In this document: in pieces, positions 52,634 through 61,717 of the stretch
How the letters are laid out: every line of letters starts with the position of its first letter
How positions within the stretch are numbered: the first letter of the stretch is position 1
Assembly: GCA_028821475.1 (NCBI GenBank)
Contig: JAPPGB010000090.1
Span: forward strand, 19,447-83,446
DNA from: Spirochaetaceae bacterium
Lineage (GTDB): Bacteria > Spirochaetota > Spirochaetia > SZUA-6 > Bin103
DNA: 64,000 bases
Direction of reading: 5' to 3'
The notes under the pieces: model-generated
What the model was told of the DNA's origin: nothing
Seen by the model: the letters and a program-made list of their open reading frames with translations, nothing else
The model's database searches: none
Made by a program: the position numbers and the translations under genes

Positions 52634-52866
52634 GCCCCGTTGCGTAGCCGGTGCTGGCCGCCGCCGTCAAGCGCGGCGTGGGCGGGGTGGGCAGGGGGAG
52701 GGCGGCGCGTCAAGCGCTGCGCGGGCAGGCGGAGGTGCGCGGGGGCCGGTCGCGCGCGCATGGCAGGGCATGGCGCGGCGGCGACGCGTGGGGTGGCCGG
52801 GCTGTGGCGGCGTGCGTGCGGCGAATGGCGTGGACGCGGCGGGGGCACTTTCTGCATGCTGATCCC

Positions 52867-54075
52867 ATGGATGCATATCAGCGGCTGGCGGACGACCTCG
52901 CCGCCTCCGGCGTGGACGTGGATGCGGTCAAGGAGAGGCTCGCGGCGCAGGCGATCGAGACGCCCTCCTGGGGCTACGGCAACAGCGGCACCCGGTTCAA
53001 GGTGTTCCCGTGGCCGGGAGCGCCGCGCAATGTCTACGAGAAGCTCGACGATGCCGCCTACGTCCACCGCCTTACCGGGGCGGCGCCTACCGTGGCGCTG
53101 CACATTCCGTGGGACCGGGTGGACGACTGGCCCGCGCTCGGGCAGTACGCGCACGAGCGCGGCGTCGGCATCGGAGCGATCAATCCCAACGTGTTCCAGG
53201 ACGAGAGCTACCAGCTCGGCAGCGTGTGTCATCCGCGGGCGGCCGTGCGCGAGCGCGCGGTGGCGCACATGGTCGACTGCTGCGCGGTGATGCAGGCGAC
53301 CGGCAGCGGCCTGCTCAGCGTGTGGCTCGCCGACGGCACCAACTATGCCGGCCAGGACAGCATGAGCGACCGCAAGGCGCGGCTGGAGCGGGCCCTGGCG
53401 GAGGTCTACGCCCACCTGCCGGACGGCGCGCGCATGTTGATCGAGTACAAGTTCTTCGAGCCCGGTTTCTATCACACCGACCTGGCCGACTGGGGCATCG
53501 CCTACGCCACCGCCCTCAAGCTCGGTCCGCGGGCCGAGGTGCTGGTCGACACCGGCCATCACGCGCTGTCCACCAACATCGCTCATATCGTCAGCTACCT
53601 GCTTGCCGAGGGCCGGCTCGGCGGCTTCCACTTCAACTCGCGCCGCTACGCGGACGACGACCTGATCGTCGGCAGCGGCAACCCGTTCGAACTGTTCGAG
53701 ATCTTCTGCGAGCTGGTCAGCGCCGGCGACGCGGCGGCGAACGTGGCCTACATGATCGACCAGAGCCACAACATTGAGCCCAAGCTGGAGGCGATGCTGG
53801 TCAGCGTGCTCAACTGCCAGTCCGCCTATGCCAAGGCGCTGATCGTCGACTACCCGCTGCTGCGCGAGCGGCAGGCGGCCGGCGACGTGCTCGGCGCGCA
53901 CCGGGTGTACGTGGACGCGTTCGAAACCGACGTGCGACCGCTGCTGGCGCAGGTCCGGCGCGAGCGGGACCTGCCGCCCGACCCGCTGGCCACGCTGCGC
54001 GCCGACGACTACGCCGCCCGCGTCGCCGCCGAGCGCGGCACCGCCGAAACCGGCGGCGGCGGATACCCGGGATAG
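52867..54075 (+). CDS. rhaI: L-rhamnose isomerase (RhaI, TIM-barrel type)
   Basis: A 402-residue xylose-isomerase-like TIM barrel. Metal-binding and catalytic elements are visible: [28 protein letters not shown] (metal Glu and His), [13 protein letters not shown], and [14 protein letters not shown] (His and Asp). This is the Pseudomonas stutzeri-type rhamnose isomerase with broad aldose-ketose activity, distinct from E. coli RhaA. The ATG at 52867 ([11 protein letters not shown]) is chosen because the frame upstream is low-complexity. Its divergent neighbour is rhaM, so a shared promoter region of 233 bases is likely. Confidence 0.92.
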   Translation: MDAYQRLADDLAASGVDVDAVKERLAAQAIETPSWGYGNSGTRFKVFPWPGAPRNVYEKLDDAAYVHRLTGAAPTVALHIPWDRVDDWPALGQYAHERGVGIGAINPNVFQDESYQLGSVCHPRAAVRERAVAHMVDCCAVMQATGSGLLSVWLADGTNYAGQDSMSDRKARLERALAEVYAHLPDGARMLIEYKFFEPGFYHTDLADWGIAYATALKLGPRAEVLVDTGHHALSTNIAHIVSYLLAEGRLGGFHFNSRRYADDDLIVGSGNPFELFEIFCELVSAGDAAANVAYMIDQSHNIEPKLEAMLVSVLNCQSAYAKALIVDYPLLRERQAAGDVLGAHRVYVDAFETDVRPLLAQVRRERDLPPDPLATLRADDYAARVAAERGTAETGGGGYPG

Positions 54076-54300
54076 CGGGCCGCGGCGGAACCCGGCGTCG
54101 CACCGAGAGCGGCCGGCCGGGACGGATCGCCGCTCGAATGCAGCCGGAGTTTCGCCACGAACTGCCAACTGCCGTCTTGTAGCGGCCGGCCCCCGAGACG
54201 TGCCCGCAGCGCGCGCCGGTCCGCCGGATGTCCAGTTCCAGCCGGCGCCGACTGCCCGCGGCAGTGCCGGCGGGTGCCGCCTCCGGCACGCCGCTCCCGG

Positions 54301-54720
54301 TCAGTCGGGGGCGCCGGGGGTGTCCTCGCCGGCGCTGGTGAAGGCGGCGATCGCCGCCACCGCGGCCACCAGCGCGTTGATGGCGAGCCAGCCGCGTTCG
54401 TCGGCCAGGGTGTCCGCGAACAACACCCCGAAGAACGGGTAGGTGATGGCCGGCGCGCTGCTGAACAGCTCAATGGCGAGCCGGATCGCTACCGCGGCGC
54501 CCGCTCCGATGGTGGCTCCGGTAGCCAGCAGTTGGCTGATCGGGCCGCTCTCCTCCAGCCACGAGGTGAGCATCAGCAGGGCCACCGGCACGGCGGCCGA
54601 GTAGAATACGAACAGTCCGCGGCTCGGCTCGCCGAACAGCTCGACTTCCAGGCCGGGGAGGTTGAACGCCAGCACGCCGGCCACGACCCCCATTATCGCA
54701 ACCAGTCCGAGCCGCAGCAT
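54301..54720 (-). CDS. Small membrane protein, unknown function
   Basis: A 139-residue protein with four hydrophobic helices (for example LGLVAIMGVVAGVLAFNL and AAVPVALLMLTSWL) and an acidic C-terminal tail. No family is recognised. The ATG at 54720 has AGGA at suitable distance; a GTG at 54735 is in frame. It is divergent from alaS, with about 125 bases between. The 225 bases between it and rhaI contain no gene. Confidence 0.6.
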   Translation of the reverse strand: MLRLGLVAIMGVVAGVLAFNLPGLEVELFGEPSRGLFVFYSAAVPVALLMLTSWLEESGPISQLLATGATIGAGAAVAIRLAIELFSSAPAITYPFFGVLFADTLADERGWLAINALVAAVAAIAAFTSAGEDTPGAPD

Positions 54721-54845
54721 GGCACCATCCTGCACCGGACGGCGCGGCCACGAAAAGCCCGCCGGCGCCCGGCGCCCGGCGCCCGGCGCACCGGCCGGGT
54801 GAAACGGAGCGCGCCAATCTGGTAGGGTGGCGCCCGTTGAGAGCG

Positions 54846-57551
54846 ATGTTCACCAAGACCGACAAGACCGCGCGCCAGATCCGCCAGGACTTCTTCGACT
54901 ACTTCGTGGAGCGCGACCACGCGCTGGTGCCGAGCGCGCCGGTGGTGCCGGCCGACGACCCCACGCTGCTGTTCACCAATGCCGGCATGAACCAGTTCAA
55001 GGACGTGTTCCTGGAAACCGGTACCCGCCCGTACCGGCGCGCCGTGGACACCCAGAAGTGCATCCGCGTGAGCGGCAAGCACAACGACCTGGAGGAGGTG
55101 GGCCGCGACACCTACCACCACACCTACTTCGAGATGCTCGGCAACTGGTCGTTCGGCGACTACTTCAAGGCGGAGGCGATCGCCTGGGCGTGGGACCTGC
55201 TCACCCGCGTGTGGAGCCTGCCCAAGGAGCGTCTGTACGCCACCGTGTTCGCCGGCGACGAGGGCGACGGCCTGCCCGCCGACAACGAGGCGGAGCGGCT
55301 GTGGCGCAGTGCGACGGACATCAACCCGAGTCACGTCCTGCGCTTCGGCAAGAAGGACAACTTCTGGGAGATGGCGGACACCGGCCCGTGCGGGCCCAAC
55401 TCGGAGATTCACGTGGACCTGACGCCGGACGGCTCCGGCGGCGGCTTGGTGAACGCCGATGACGCGCGCGTGATGGAGATCTGGAACCTGGTGTTCATCC
55501 AGTTCAACCGCACCGCGAGCGGCGTGCTGGAGCCGCTGCCGGCGCAGCACGTGGATACCGGCATGGGCTTCGAGCGCATCGTCGCCGTGCTGCAGGGCAC
55601 CGACAACTACGGCACCGACGTGTTCATGCCGCTGATGGAGCGGATCGGCGAGCTGGCCGGGCAGCGCTACGCCACCGCCGAGGGCGAGCGGCAGGTGGCG
55701 TTCCGGGTGGTGGCCGACCACGTGCGCATGCTGAGCTTTTCGATTGCCGACGGCGCGCTGCCCTCCAACGAGGGCAGGGGCTACGTGCTGCGCCGCCTGC
55801 TGCGCCGCGCCGCCCGCTACGGCCGCCTGCTGGACATGACCGAGCCGTTCGTGCATCGGCTGGTGGCGACCGTGGCCGAGATGCACGCCGCCGAGTTCCC
55901 GGAGGTGGCGGCGCGGGCCGACTACATCGCCGAGGTGATCAAGGCCGAGGAGGCCAGTTTCGGGCGCACCCTCGGGCGCGGACTGGAGATCTTCGCCGGC
56001 ATCGCAGGCCAGGCCGAGGCGGACGGCAAGGACGCGGTGCCCGGCGACCAGGCATTCCGCCTGTACGACACCTACGGGTTTCCGCTCGACCTGACCCGTG
56101 TGCTGGCCGAGGAGCGCGGCCTGGGGGTGGACGAGGCCGGCTTCGAAACCGCCATGGAGGAGCAGCGCGAGCGTGCGCGGCGCGCCGGCAAGTTCGCCGC
56201 CGGCGGCGTGGAGGCCTCCGAGTGGGTGCCGGTGCACCCGCTGGAGGCACAGCGGTTCGTCGGCTACGAGCGGCTCGAGGTGACCACGCGGGTGCACAAG
56301 TGGGCGCTCAAGGACGGCCTCTGCCACGTGGTGTTGGCCGAGACGCCGTTCTATGCCGAGGCCGGCGGCCAAGTGGGTGACCGCGGCACCATCACCGTCG
56401 GTGAGGGGGATGGCGCGCTGGCCCTGACCGTGGCGGATACGCAGCGCGACGGCGACCTGAGCATCTGCCGCTGCCCGCTGCCCGGGGGCGGGACCGCCGA
56501 CGGCCTCGCGAGCGCGGACTGGAGCGGGCCGGTCAGCGCCACGGTCGACGCCGCCCGGCGCGGGCCTACCACCTCCAACCACACCGCCACCCACCTCCTG
56601 CACATGGCGCTGCGCCGCACCCTTGGCGACCATGTGCACCAGGCGGGCTCGCTGGTGGCGCCGGACCACCTGCGCTTCGACTTTACCCACTGGCAGCGCG
56701 TCGAGCCTGAGCAGCTCGGCGAGCTCGAGCGCATCGTCAACGGCGTGGTGTGCGGCGACCACGAGGTGGACTACTTCACCACCGCCTTCGACGACGCGCA
56801 GCGCCTCGGCGCCATGGCGCTGTTCGGCGAGAAATATGGCGATGAAGTGCGCGTGGTGCGCATCGGCGGCGCCGGGCAGCCGGTGAGCCTTGAGCTGTGC
56901 GGCGGCTGCCACGTGCGCCGCACCGGACAGATAGGGCAGTTCGTGATTACCTCCGAGGGAAGCATCGCCAGCGGCGTGCGCCGCATCGAGGCGCGCACCG
57001 GCGGCGCAGCCGTGCAGGTGATGCAGGAGCAGCGCAGCGCCCTGCAGCAGGTGAGCGCGCTGCTCGGCGGCGGCACCGGCGAGGCCGCGCAGCGCACCGA
57101 GGAACTGGTCCGGCACGCCCGCCAACTGGAAAAGCGCGTCAAGGCGCTGGAGGCCGAGCAGAGCGCCCAGCAGGCGCGCGTCCTGGCCGCCGAGGCAGAG
57201 GAGGTCGGCGGCGTGCGCCTGATCCTGCGTACCTTCGAGGACCAGCCGCCGGCCGCGCTCAAGAACCTGGCCGAACGGCTGGCTAGCAAAGCGTCCGGTA
57301 CCGTGGCGTTCCTGGCATCCACCCGGGGCGGCAGATTGGCAATCGCCTGCGCAGTAAGCGCCGATCTGGCCAGCCGGGACGGTGGCATTTCCGCGGCCGT
57401 CCTGGCCAAGGAGGCGGCGGCCAGGGCAGGTGGGGGCGGCGGTGGCAAGCCCACTCTGGCCACCGCCGGCGCCCGGCAAGCTACCAATATCGATCAGGTG
57501 CTCGACAACGTGCGCGCGCACCTCGCGGCGCGCACCTCGCTTACGGAATGA
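54846..57551 (+). CDS. alaS: Alanine--tRNA ligase
   Basis: A 901-residue class II synthetase. Domains in order: catalytic core (about 5-240) with LLFTNAGMNQFKDVF and HHTYFEMLGNWSFGDYF, tRNA-recognition helical region (about 240-450, with MGFERIVAVLQG), an editing domain (about 560-730) with the zinc-binding HTATHLLHMAL and CGGCHVRRTG, and a C-terminal coiled coil/DHHA1 domain with the usual final GGGGGGKPTLATAG. Charges tRNA-Ala and clears mischarged Ser or Gly. The ATG at 54846 is used; a TTG at 54837 is in frame. Its last 11 bases overlap the end of the convergent HEPN gene. Confidence 0.96.
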   Translation: MFTKTDKTARQIRQDFFDYFVERDHALVPSAPVVPADDPTLLFTNAGMNQFKDVFLETGTRPYRRAVDTQKCIRVSGKHNDLEEVGRDTYHHTYFEMLGNWSFGDYFKAEAIAWAWDLLTRVWSLPKERLYATVFAGDEGDGLPADNEAERLWRSATDINPSHVLRFGKKDNFWEMADTGPCGPNSEIHVDLTPDGSGGGLVNADDARVMEIWNLVFIQFNRTASGVLEPLPAQHVDTGMGFERIVAVLQGTDNYGTDVFMPLMERIGELAGQRYATAEGERQVAFRVVADHVRMLSFSIADGALPSNEGRGYVLRRLLRRAARYGRLLDMTEPFVHRLVATVAEMHAAEFPEVAARADYIAEVIKAEEASFGRTLGRGLEIFAGIAGQAEADGKDAVPGDQAFRLYDTYGFPLDLTRVLAEERGLGVDEAGFETAMEEQRERARRAGKFAAGGVEASEWVPVHPLEAQRFVGYERLEVTTRVHKWALKDGLCHVVLAETPFYAEAGGQVGDRGTITVGEGDGALALTVADTQRDGDLSICRCPLPGGGTADGLASADWSGPVSATVDAARRGPTTSNHTATHLLHMALRRTLGDHVHQAGSLVAPDHLRFDFTHWQRVEPEQLGELERIVNGVVCGDHEVDYFTTAFDDAQRLGAMALFGEKYGDEVRVVRIGGAGQPVSLELCGGCHVRRTGQIGQFVITSEGSIASGVRRIEARTGGAAVQVMQEQRSALQQVSALLGGGTGEAAQRTEELVRHARQLEKRVKALEAEQSAQQARVLAAEAEEVGGVRLILRTFEDQPPAALKNLAERLASKASGTVAFLASTRGGRLAIACAVSADLASRDGGISAAVLAKEAAARAGGGGGGKPTLATAGARQATNIDQVLDNVRAHLAARTSLTE

Positions 57552-58008
57552 CCAAATCGGCTACCCTGTCGATGATCTTCTTCACGCGCGTGTAGTAGTC
57601 AGTCGCGCGCGACAGCGTAACGCCGACGTAGCGGCCATGCGCAACACTATTGCGAAGAGCGACGATCCCGTCCAGTGCGTCCTTGTACTCGTCGACGATG
57701 AAGTCCTCCAACTCGCTTCGCCACGCTGGGTCCATAGTGCCGACTACGTCAATGAGCCGCTGCGAATTGAGATTGGTAACCTGACGAACGCCGCGCTCAA
57801 CGTGACGCTGGATACGCGGATCCGAATGAGTCCTCGCGTACTCAATTAGCAACTCAATCGTTGTCTGTTCTACATAACCGGATACCAGGACACAGAGATA
57901 CCGCGCCAAGTCAGATAGAAGCTCGACGTCAGCATGCAGATCTCGTGCACGCGCGAACGTCGTATCGAGTTGCCGGCGTTGTCTGGCAACCTCCGCTCGT
58001 CCGGTCAT
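57541..58008 (-). CDS. HEPN-domain protein (MAE_28990 type), probable RNase effector
   Basis: A 155-residue helical protein. The HEPN catalytic RxxxxH motif is clear in ALRNSVAHGRYVG, near residue 118-124, and the preceding LEDFIVDEYKDALDGI helix is as in MAE_28990/MAE_18760-like HEPN proteins, which are predicted metal-independent RNases. It overlaps the end of the DUF262 gene by ATGA, so the two are coupled. Its 3' end overlaps the alaS 3' end by 11 bases. Defence or toxin-antitoxin role is inferred from family and context. Confidence 0.8.
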   Translation of the reverse strand: MTGRAEVARQRRQLDTTFARARDLHADVELLSDLARYLCVLVSGYVEQTTIELLIEYARTHSDPRIQRHVERGVRQVTNLNSQRLIDVVGTMDPAWRSELEDFIVDEYKDALDGIVALRNSVAHGRYVGVTLSRATDYYTRVKKIIDRVADLVIP

Positions 58009-59117
58009 TCCACGTTTGCGAAAGCTGCTGTTGCTGCGTTGATCCGTATGCCGACGTTGGATTCATGTGAGGTGCGGTCGGCGATCGCTCGCTGGTAGTC
58101 ATGGTCCTTCAACAATGCATCGTACCTCTGGGACACTTGCGACGTATCGTGGATCGGCGCCCTTGTGATCCGGCGAGCAAGTCCTGTCATTACCGAGTCG
58201 GCAACCGCCGCGTTCACTGCCCGGAGCGGACGCAAGGCGCCATGGCCGACGGCTCGGTAAAGAAGCGTAACGGTATCGCTAAAGATCCGCACCAGCTCAT
58301 CCTTGCTCTGACATGCCAAGTCCTTGTTGCTTGCCATGTACGTGTTCAGAAACTCTTTCATCGGGCTCTTGTAGTGGGATGCACGGTAATAGAAGGCAAA
58401 AAACCTCAGAATGAGTTCCATGTCCTTGAGGCGAATCGACCGCTTGCCGTATAGATTCCTCCAGGCAGGCAGCTCATTGAGCTGTCGGAGTACGCGAACC
58501 AGTTCGCCGTGGTAGAGCGCCACCCTGATTTCCTGTGGCTGAAGATTCACACCGCCAGTGTTGAGTCTTTCGAAAATCATGTAGACGCTACTTTGATCCT
58601 CGGTTGGCTCATCCTGCCGAATCACGGTAGCGTGGATGATGCTGTCATCCAATCGTCGTCGGTCCTCCACGTCGAGATCCTCGTAGCGCTTCTTCTGGAA
58701 GCGCGCCTCGACGTTGTCCAGCCGGTACACCTTGCCGTGAATCTCACCACTGTAGAACGACTGCAGGGTGCGCAGACGCTGATGTCCATCGAGCACCAGG
58801 AAGCGACCGGATGGCTCCTTGACCAGGAAGATTCCCGGGACTGGTAATCCAAGTAGAAGAGATTCGACAAACCGATCCGATTTCGGGCGTGGCCACACAT
58901 ACTCACGTTGGAAGCCGGTGATCTCGGAGGCGTCGTCTAGCCAACTGAAGCGAGGAACTACGATGTCGCCGGAGTCGATTCGCTTAACCAGGGAGTCGAC
59001 CGGGTAGTCGGCACCGTAGGCCGTGATTGAGTAGACGTACGGAATTACCTCTCGGGACTCATCGATATCGTCAACGGCCTCCTCACCCTCCAGGAATTGG
59101 GCGGCACCAGAATTCAT
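58005..59117 (-). CDS. DUF262-domain protein (ParB/GmrS-like), partner of HEPN gene
   Basis: 370 residues from the ATG at 59117, which has GGAGGTGCGGAG directly upstream; the frame runs to 59279 without support. DUF262 features: DIVVPRFSW, then FQREYVWPRPKSDRFVESLL, and the active motif FLVLDGHQRLRTLQSFY (DGxQRxxTL), with MIFERLNTGGVNL. These ParB/Srx-fold proteins (as in GmrSD and related systems) bind nucleotide and often nick DNA. The C-terminal half is helical and lacks an HNH (DUF1524) domain, which suggests that the HEPN protein downstream is the nuclease of the system. Confidence 0.85.
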   Translation of the reverse strand: MNSGAAQFLEGEEAVDDIDESREVIPYVYSITAYGADYPVDSLVKRIDSGDIVVPRFSWLDDASEITGFQREYVWPRPKSDRFVESLLLGLPVPGIFLVKEPSGRFLVLDGHQRLRTLQSFYSGEIHGKVYRLDNVEARFQKKRYEDLDVEDRRRLDDSIIHATVIRQDEPTEDQSSVYMIFERLNTGGVNLQPQEIRVALYHGELVRVLRQLNELPAWRNLYGKRSIRLKDMELILRFFAFYYRASHYKSPMKEFLNTYMASNKDLACQSKDELVRIFSDTVTLLYRAVGHGALRPLRAVNAAVADSVMTGLARRITRAPIHDTSQVSQRYDALLKDHDYQRAIADRTSHESNVGIRINAATAAFANVE

Positions 59118-59323
59118 CTCCGCACCTCCAGCAATTGCGGTTGACGTGTCGTCTGTACCCCTGTGGCACAGTATCGGACGCCTCAGCGGCCGTGCATCAG
59201 GCTGACAGCCCCTGGCGCTACGCCGCACGCCGAACGTATCACATTCTCCTCGTGGTGCTGCCGCCAATCTGTTGGGCACGCATCCGAGGATGGCTAGCGT
59301 CCGTAGCGCGGGCCACGCTCAAG

Positions 59324-59377
59324 TATACGGAGTCAGATGAAGTCGTAACATATACGGAGTCAGATGAAGTCGTAACA
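59324..59377. repeat. Exact tandem duplication of 27 bases upstream of rpmB
   Basis: Unit TATACGGAGTCAGATGAAGT (first 20 of 27 bases) occurs at 59324 and again at 59351 with no difference. It lies in the otherwise empty spacer between the DUF262 gene and rpmB (59118-59500). An AT-rich patch GTTGCATATT at 59471-59480 nearer rpmB may be part of its promoter. Confidence 0.85.
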
Positions 59378-59500
59378 AGCAAGCATCGGTCGGTGGCGGT
59401 CCGTGGGTGCCCGTGTCGACGGTGGCCGGTGAGGAAACCGCGCGGTAGCGCTTGGCGGCGGCGCGGGAATGTTGCATATTCCAGCACCGGAGCAATTTGC

Positions 59501-59740
59501 ATGTCACGAGTCTGTAAGATCACCGGCAAGAGGCCGATGGCCGGGAACAACGTGTCCAAGGCGCACAACAAGACGCGGCGGGTGCAGCGGCCCAACCTGC
59601 AGCGCAAGCGCATCTACCTCCCGGAGGAGGGCCGCACCGTTACCCTGCGGCTGTCGGCGCGCGCCCTGCGTACCGTGGACCGCAAGGGCCTGATGAACTA
59701 CCTGCGCGACGAGGGGCTGGAGCTCCGCGACGTGACCTGA
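59501..59740 (+). CDS. rpmB: 50S ribosomal protein L28
   Basis: A 79-residue basic protein starting SRVCKITGKRPMAGNNVSKA, followed by HNKTRRVQRPNLQRKRIYLP and ending LRTVDRKGLMNYL, all typical of L28. The upstream in-frame extension to 59027 is not conserved-looking and overlaps the tandem repeat, so the ATG at 59501 is used. The single CxxT in the first strand is a Cys-poor (non-zinc) form. It overlaps the mogA start by one base. It is usually followed by rpmG in other genomes, which is not the case here. Confidence 0.95.
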   Translation: MSRVCKITGKRPMAGNNVSKAHNKTRRVQRPNLQRKRIYLPEEGRTVTLRLSARALRTVDRKGLMNYLRDEGLELRDVT

Positions 59741-60303
59741 TGGCCGGGTCCACCGAGGCGCGCATCGGCATCATCAACGTTTCCGACCGCGCCGCCGCCG
59801 GCATCTACGAGGACACGCCGGGCAAGGCCGTGGTCGCCGCGCTCGGCGAGTACCTGCTGTCTCCGTGGAGCAGCGAGTACCGGGTCATTCCCGACGAGCG
59901 CGATCAGCTCACCGCGGCCATGATCGAAATGGCCGACGACAAGGGCTGCTGCCTGATCGTCACCACCGGCGGCACCGGCCCGGCGGTGCGCGACGTCACC
60001 CCGGAGGCCACCGAGGATGCGTGCGAGAAGATGCTGCCCGGGTTCGGCGAGTTGATGCGCCAAGTCAGCCTGCAGTACGTGCCGACCGCCATCCTGTCGC
60101 GGCAGACCGCCGGCGTGCGCGGCGCTACCCTGATCGTGAACCTGCCCGGGCGCCCGCGCGCCATCCGCCAGTGTCTGGACGCGGTGTTCCCCGCCATTCC
60201 CTACTGCGTCGACCTGGTCGGCGGCCCGCGCCTGGAGGTGAATCCCGACGTGGTCAAGGCATTCCGCCCCGGCGAGGGCAAGCCGTCCGAAGCTCGCTCC
60301 TGA
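59740..60303 (+). CDS. mogA: Molybdopterin adenylyltransferase (MogA/MoaB family)
   Basis: A 187-residue protein of the MoCF_biosynth fold: IGIINVSDRAAAGIYEDTPG, CLIVTTGGTGPAVRDVTPEA (nucleotide/molybdopterin site), and LIVNLPGRPRAIRQCLDAV. It adenylates molybdopterin before metal insertion. The ATG uses the last base of the rpmB TGA, so translation is coupled. The only cofactor-synthesis gene in the window; other moa/moe genes must be elsewhere. Confidence 0.92.
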   Translation: MAGSTEARIGIINVSDRAAAGIYEDTPGKAVVAALGEYLLSPWSSEYRVIPDERDQLTAAMIEMADDKGCCLIVTTGGTGPAVRDVTPEATEDACEKMLPGFGELMRQVSLQYVPTAILSRQTAGVRGATLIVNLPGRPRAIRQCLDAVFPAIPYCVDLVGGPRLEVNPDVVKAFRPGEGKPSEARS

Positions 60304-60315
60304 GTTACTGATCCA

Positions 60316-60405
60316 TCACCGAGCCGTCGCTGTGCAGGCGTCGGTATGCACCTGCACGTACAGGTAGCGATCCACCAGCAGCGTCTCGACGGCGGTGATC
60401 TTCAT
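60316..60405 (-). pseudogene. Start of an enolase-superfamily (mandelate racemase-type) gene, truncated
   Basis: MKITAVETLLVDRYLYVQVH is the typical first strand of mandelate racemase/muconate lactonizing enzymes, where VQVHTDAGITGxGE normally follows. Here the frame shifts after HTDA and stops after 29 codons. The ATG overlaps the stop of the MFS gene by ATGA, so a full gene once followed in this operon. The remainder was lost, and the convergent mogA gene lies only 12 bases beyond. Confidence 0.65.
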
Positions 60406-61709
60406 TCGACTTCTCGTCGTGGCGGGCGCCGCCGGTTCTCCCTGACCGCTCCCGCCGGCGCGCCGGCCACGGCCGGTGGTCGTGCCGGCAGGTAACGGGT
60501 AAAGCGGCGTCCGAGCAGGCGCGCGGCCAGCATCAACACCGCGATGGCCGCGAATGCCAGGGTGTAGGCAAGAAACACGTGTCGCGTGCTTGCCTGGATC
60601 GAGATCCAGCTTGCCACCAGCGGTCCGAGCCCGAAGCCGAGCCCGCCCACCAGCGTCTGCAGTCCGAACAGCATCCCGCGCTGCGCGCGTGCGCTGTGTG
60701 CCGACAGGTAGGCCTGCGCGAACGGTTGCACCCCACCGAAAGCGAATCCGCTGATCGTAAAAAACAGGGCGAAGAACAGCACTCCGGGTGCGAAGAAGGT
60801 GGGCAGCGCCAGCGCCGCGCCCACCCCCGAGCAGACGGCAATCAGCCATAGCTTGTTGACGCGGTCTCCGAGGCGTGCCAGCGTGATGCCGGACAGGGCG
60901 GCCATCGCCGCCGACCCCGCGATGATCAGTCCAGTGACGGCGGCATCGCCGGAACCGCCGATGTTGCCGCGCAGCTCGGCGACGTACAGCGGCAGGAACG
61001 CCATCGGCTGGGCACGGGCAAAGCGCAACAGGAACAGCACGAAGAACAGCACAAGAAAGGGCAGGGTGAGCAGGTCGCGTATCGAGCCGCGGGACGCGGC
61101 CGACGCGTCTGTCGTGCGCCGGCGCCATGCCGAGCGCTCCTCACCGGGCTCTTCGAGAAACAGCACCACCACGACCATTCCGACCGCCACAACCCCGGCA
61201 CCGACGAAGAACGACGCGCGAAAGCCGAACAGGTCGGCGGAGATGCCACCGAGCAGCGGCCCCAGGCTGTGGCCGATGAAGGTGGCGGAGCCGAGGAATC
61301 CCAGCGCCCGCGTGAGGTGGGCGTTCGGTGTGCCCGCGGCGACCAGGGTGGCGGCGGCGGTAACCGATCCGGAGAAGAACCCCTGCAGTGCCCGGATCAG
61401 GAACACCATCTCCACCGAACGCGCGAATGCCAGCGTGATTGCCAGGATGATGGTCGAGGCGAGGGCGCGCACGATCATGACCTTGCGCCCGAAGCGGTCG
61501 GAGATCATTCCCCAGAACGGCGCCGCGAGCGCCATCCCCACTCCCGGGACGGCAGCCGTCACGCCCACCCACAGCTTCAGGGAGCTTGGATCGCTCACCC
61601 CCAGTTCGCTCATGAACAACGGGACGAACGGCAAGATGAAGCCGAAGCCGGTGAGGGTCAGGATCTGCGCGAACCAGGCCAGGTAGAGGTTCTTGCGCCA
61701 CTGCTCCAC
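60402..61709 (-). CDS. Major facilitator superfamily transporter
   Basis: About 435 residues with 12 hydrophobic helices. EQWRKNLYLAWFAQILTLTG at the start and the loop motif FWGMISDRFGRKVMIVRALA (DRFGRK) are typical of MFS drug-type exporters (MdtG-like). The start is a GTG at 61709, 8 bases after the stop of the alpha/beta-hydrolase gene; the frame continues far upstream but only as the shadow of that gene. It ends in a basic tail and overlaps the truncated enolase-family start. Substrate unknown. Confidence 0.88.
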   Translation of the reverse strand: MEQWRKNLYLAWFAQILTLTGFGFILPFVPLFMSELGVSDPSSLKLWVGVTAAVPGVGMALAAPFWGMISDRFGRKVMIVRALASTIILAITLAFARSVEMVFLIRALQGFFSGSVTAAATLVAAGTPNAHLTRALGFLGSATFIGHSLGPLLGGISADLFGFRASFFVGAGVVAVGMVVVVLFLEEPGEERSAWRRRTTDASAASRGSIRDLLTLPFLVLFFVLFLLRFARAQPMAFLPLYVAELRGNIGGSGDAAVTGLIIAGSAAMAALSGITLARLGDRVNKLWLIAVCSGVGAALALPTFFAPGVLFFALFFTISGFAFGGVQPFAQAYLSAHSARAQRGMLFGLQTLVGGLGFGLGPLVASWISIQASTRHVFLAYTLAFAAIAVLMLAARLLGRRFTRYLPARPPAVAGAPAGAVRENRRRPPRREVE

Positions 61710-61717
61710 CGGCGATC

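Noticed and set aside
54693..57521. 942-codon minus-strand open frame
   Set aside because: Antisense to alaS and without any domain signature.
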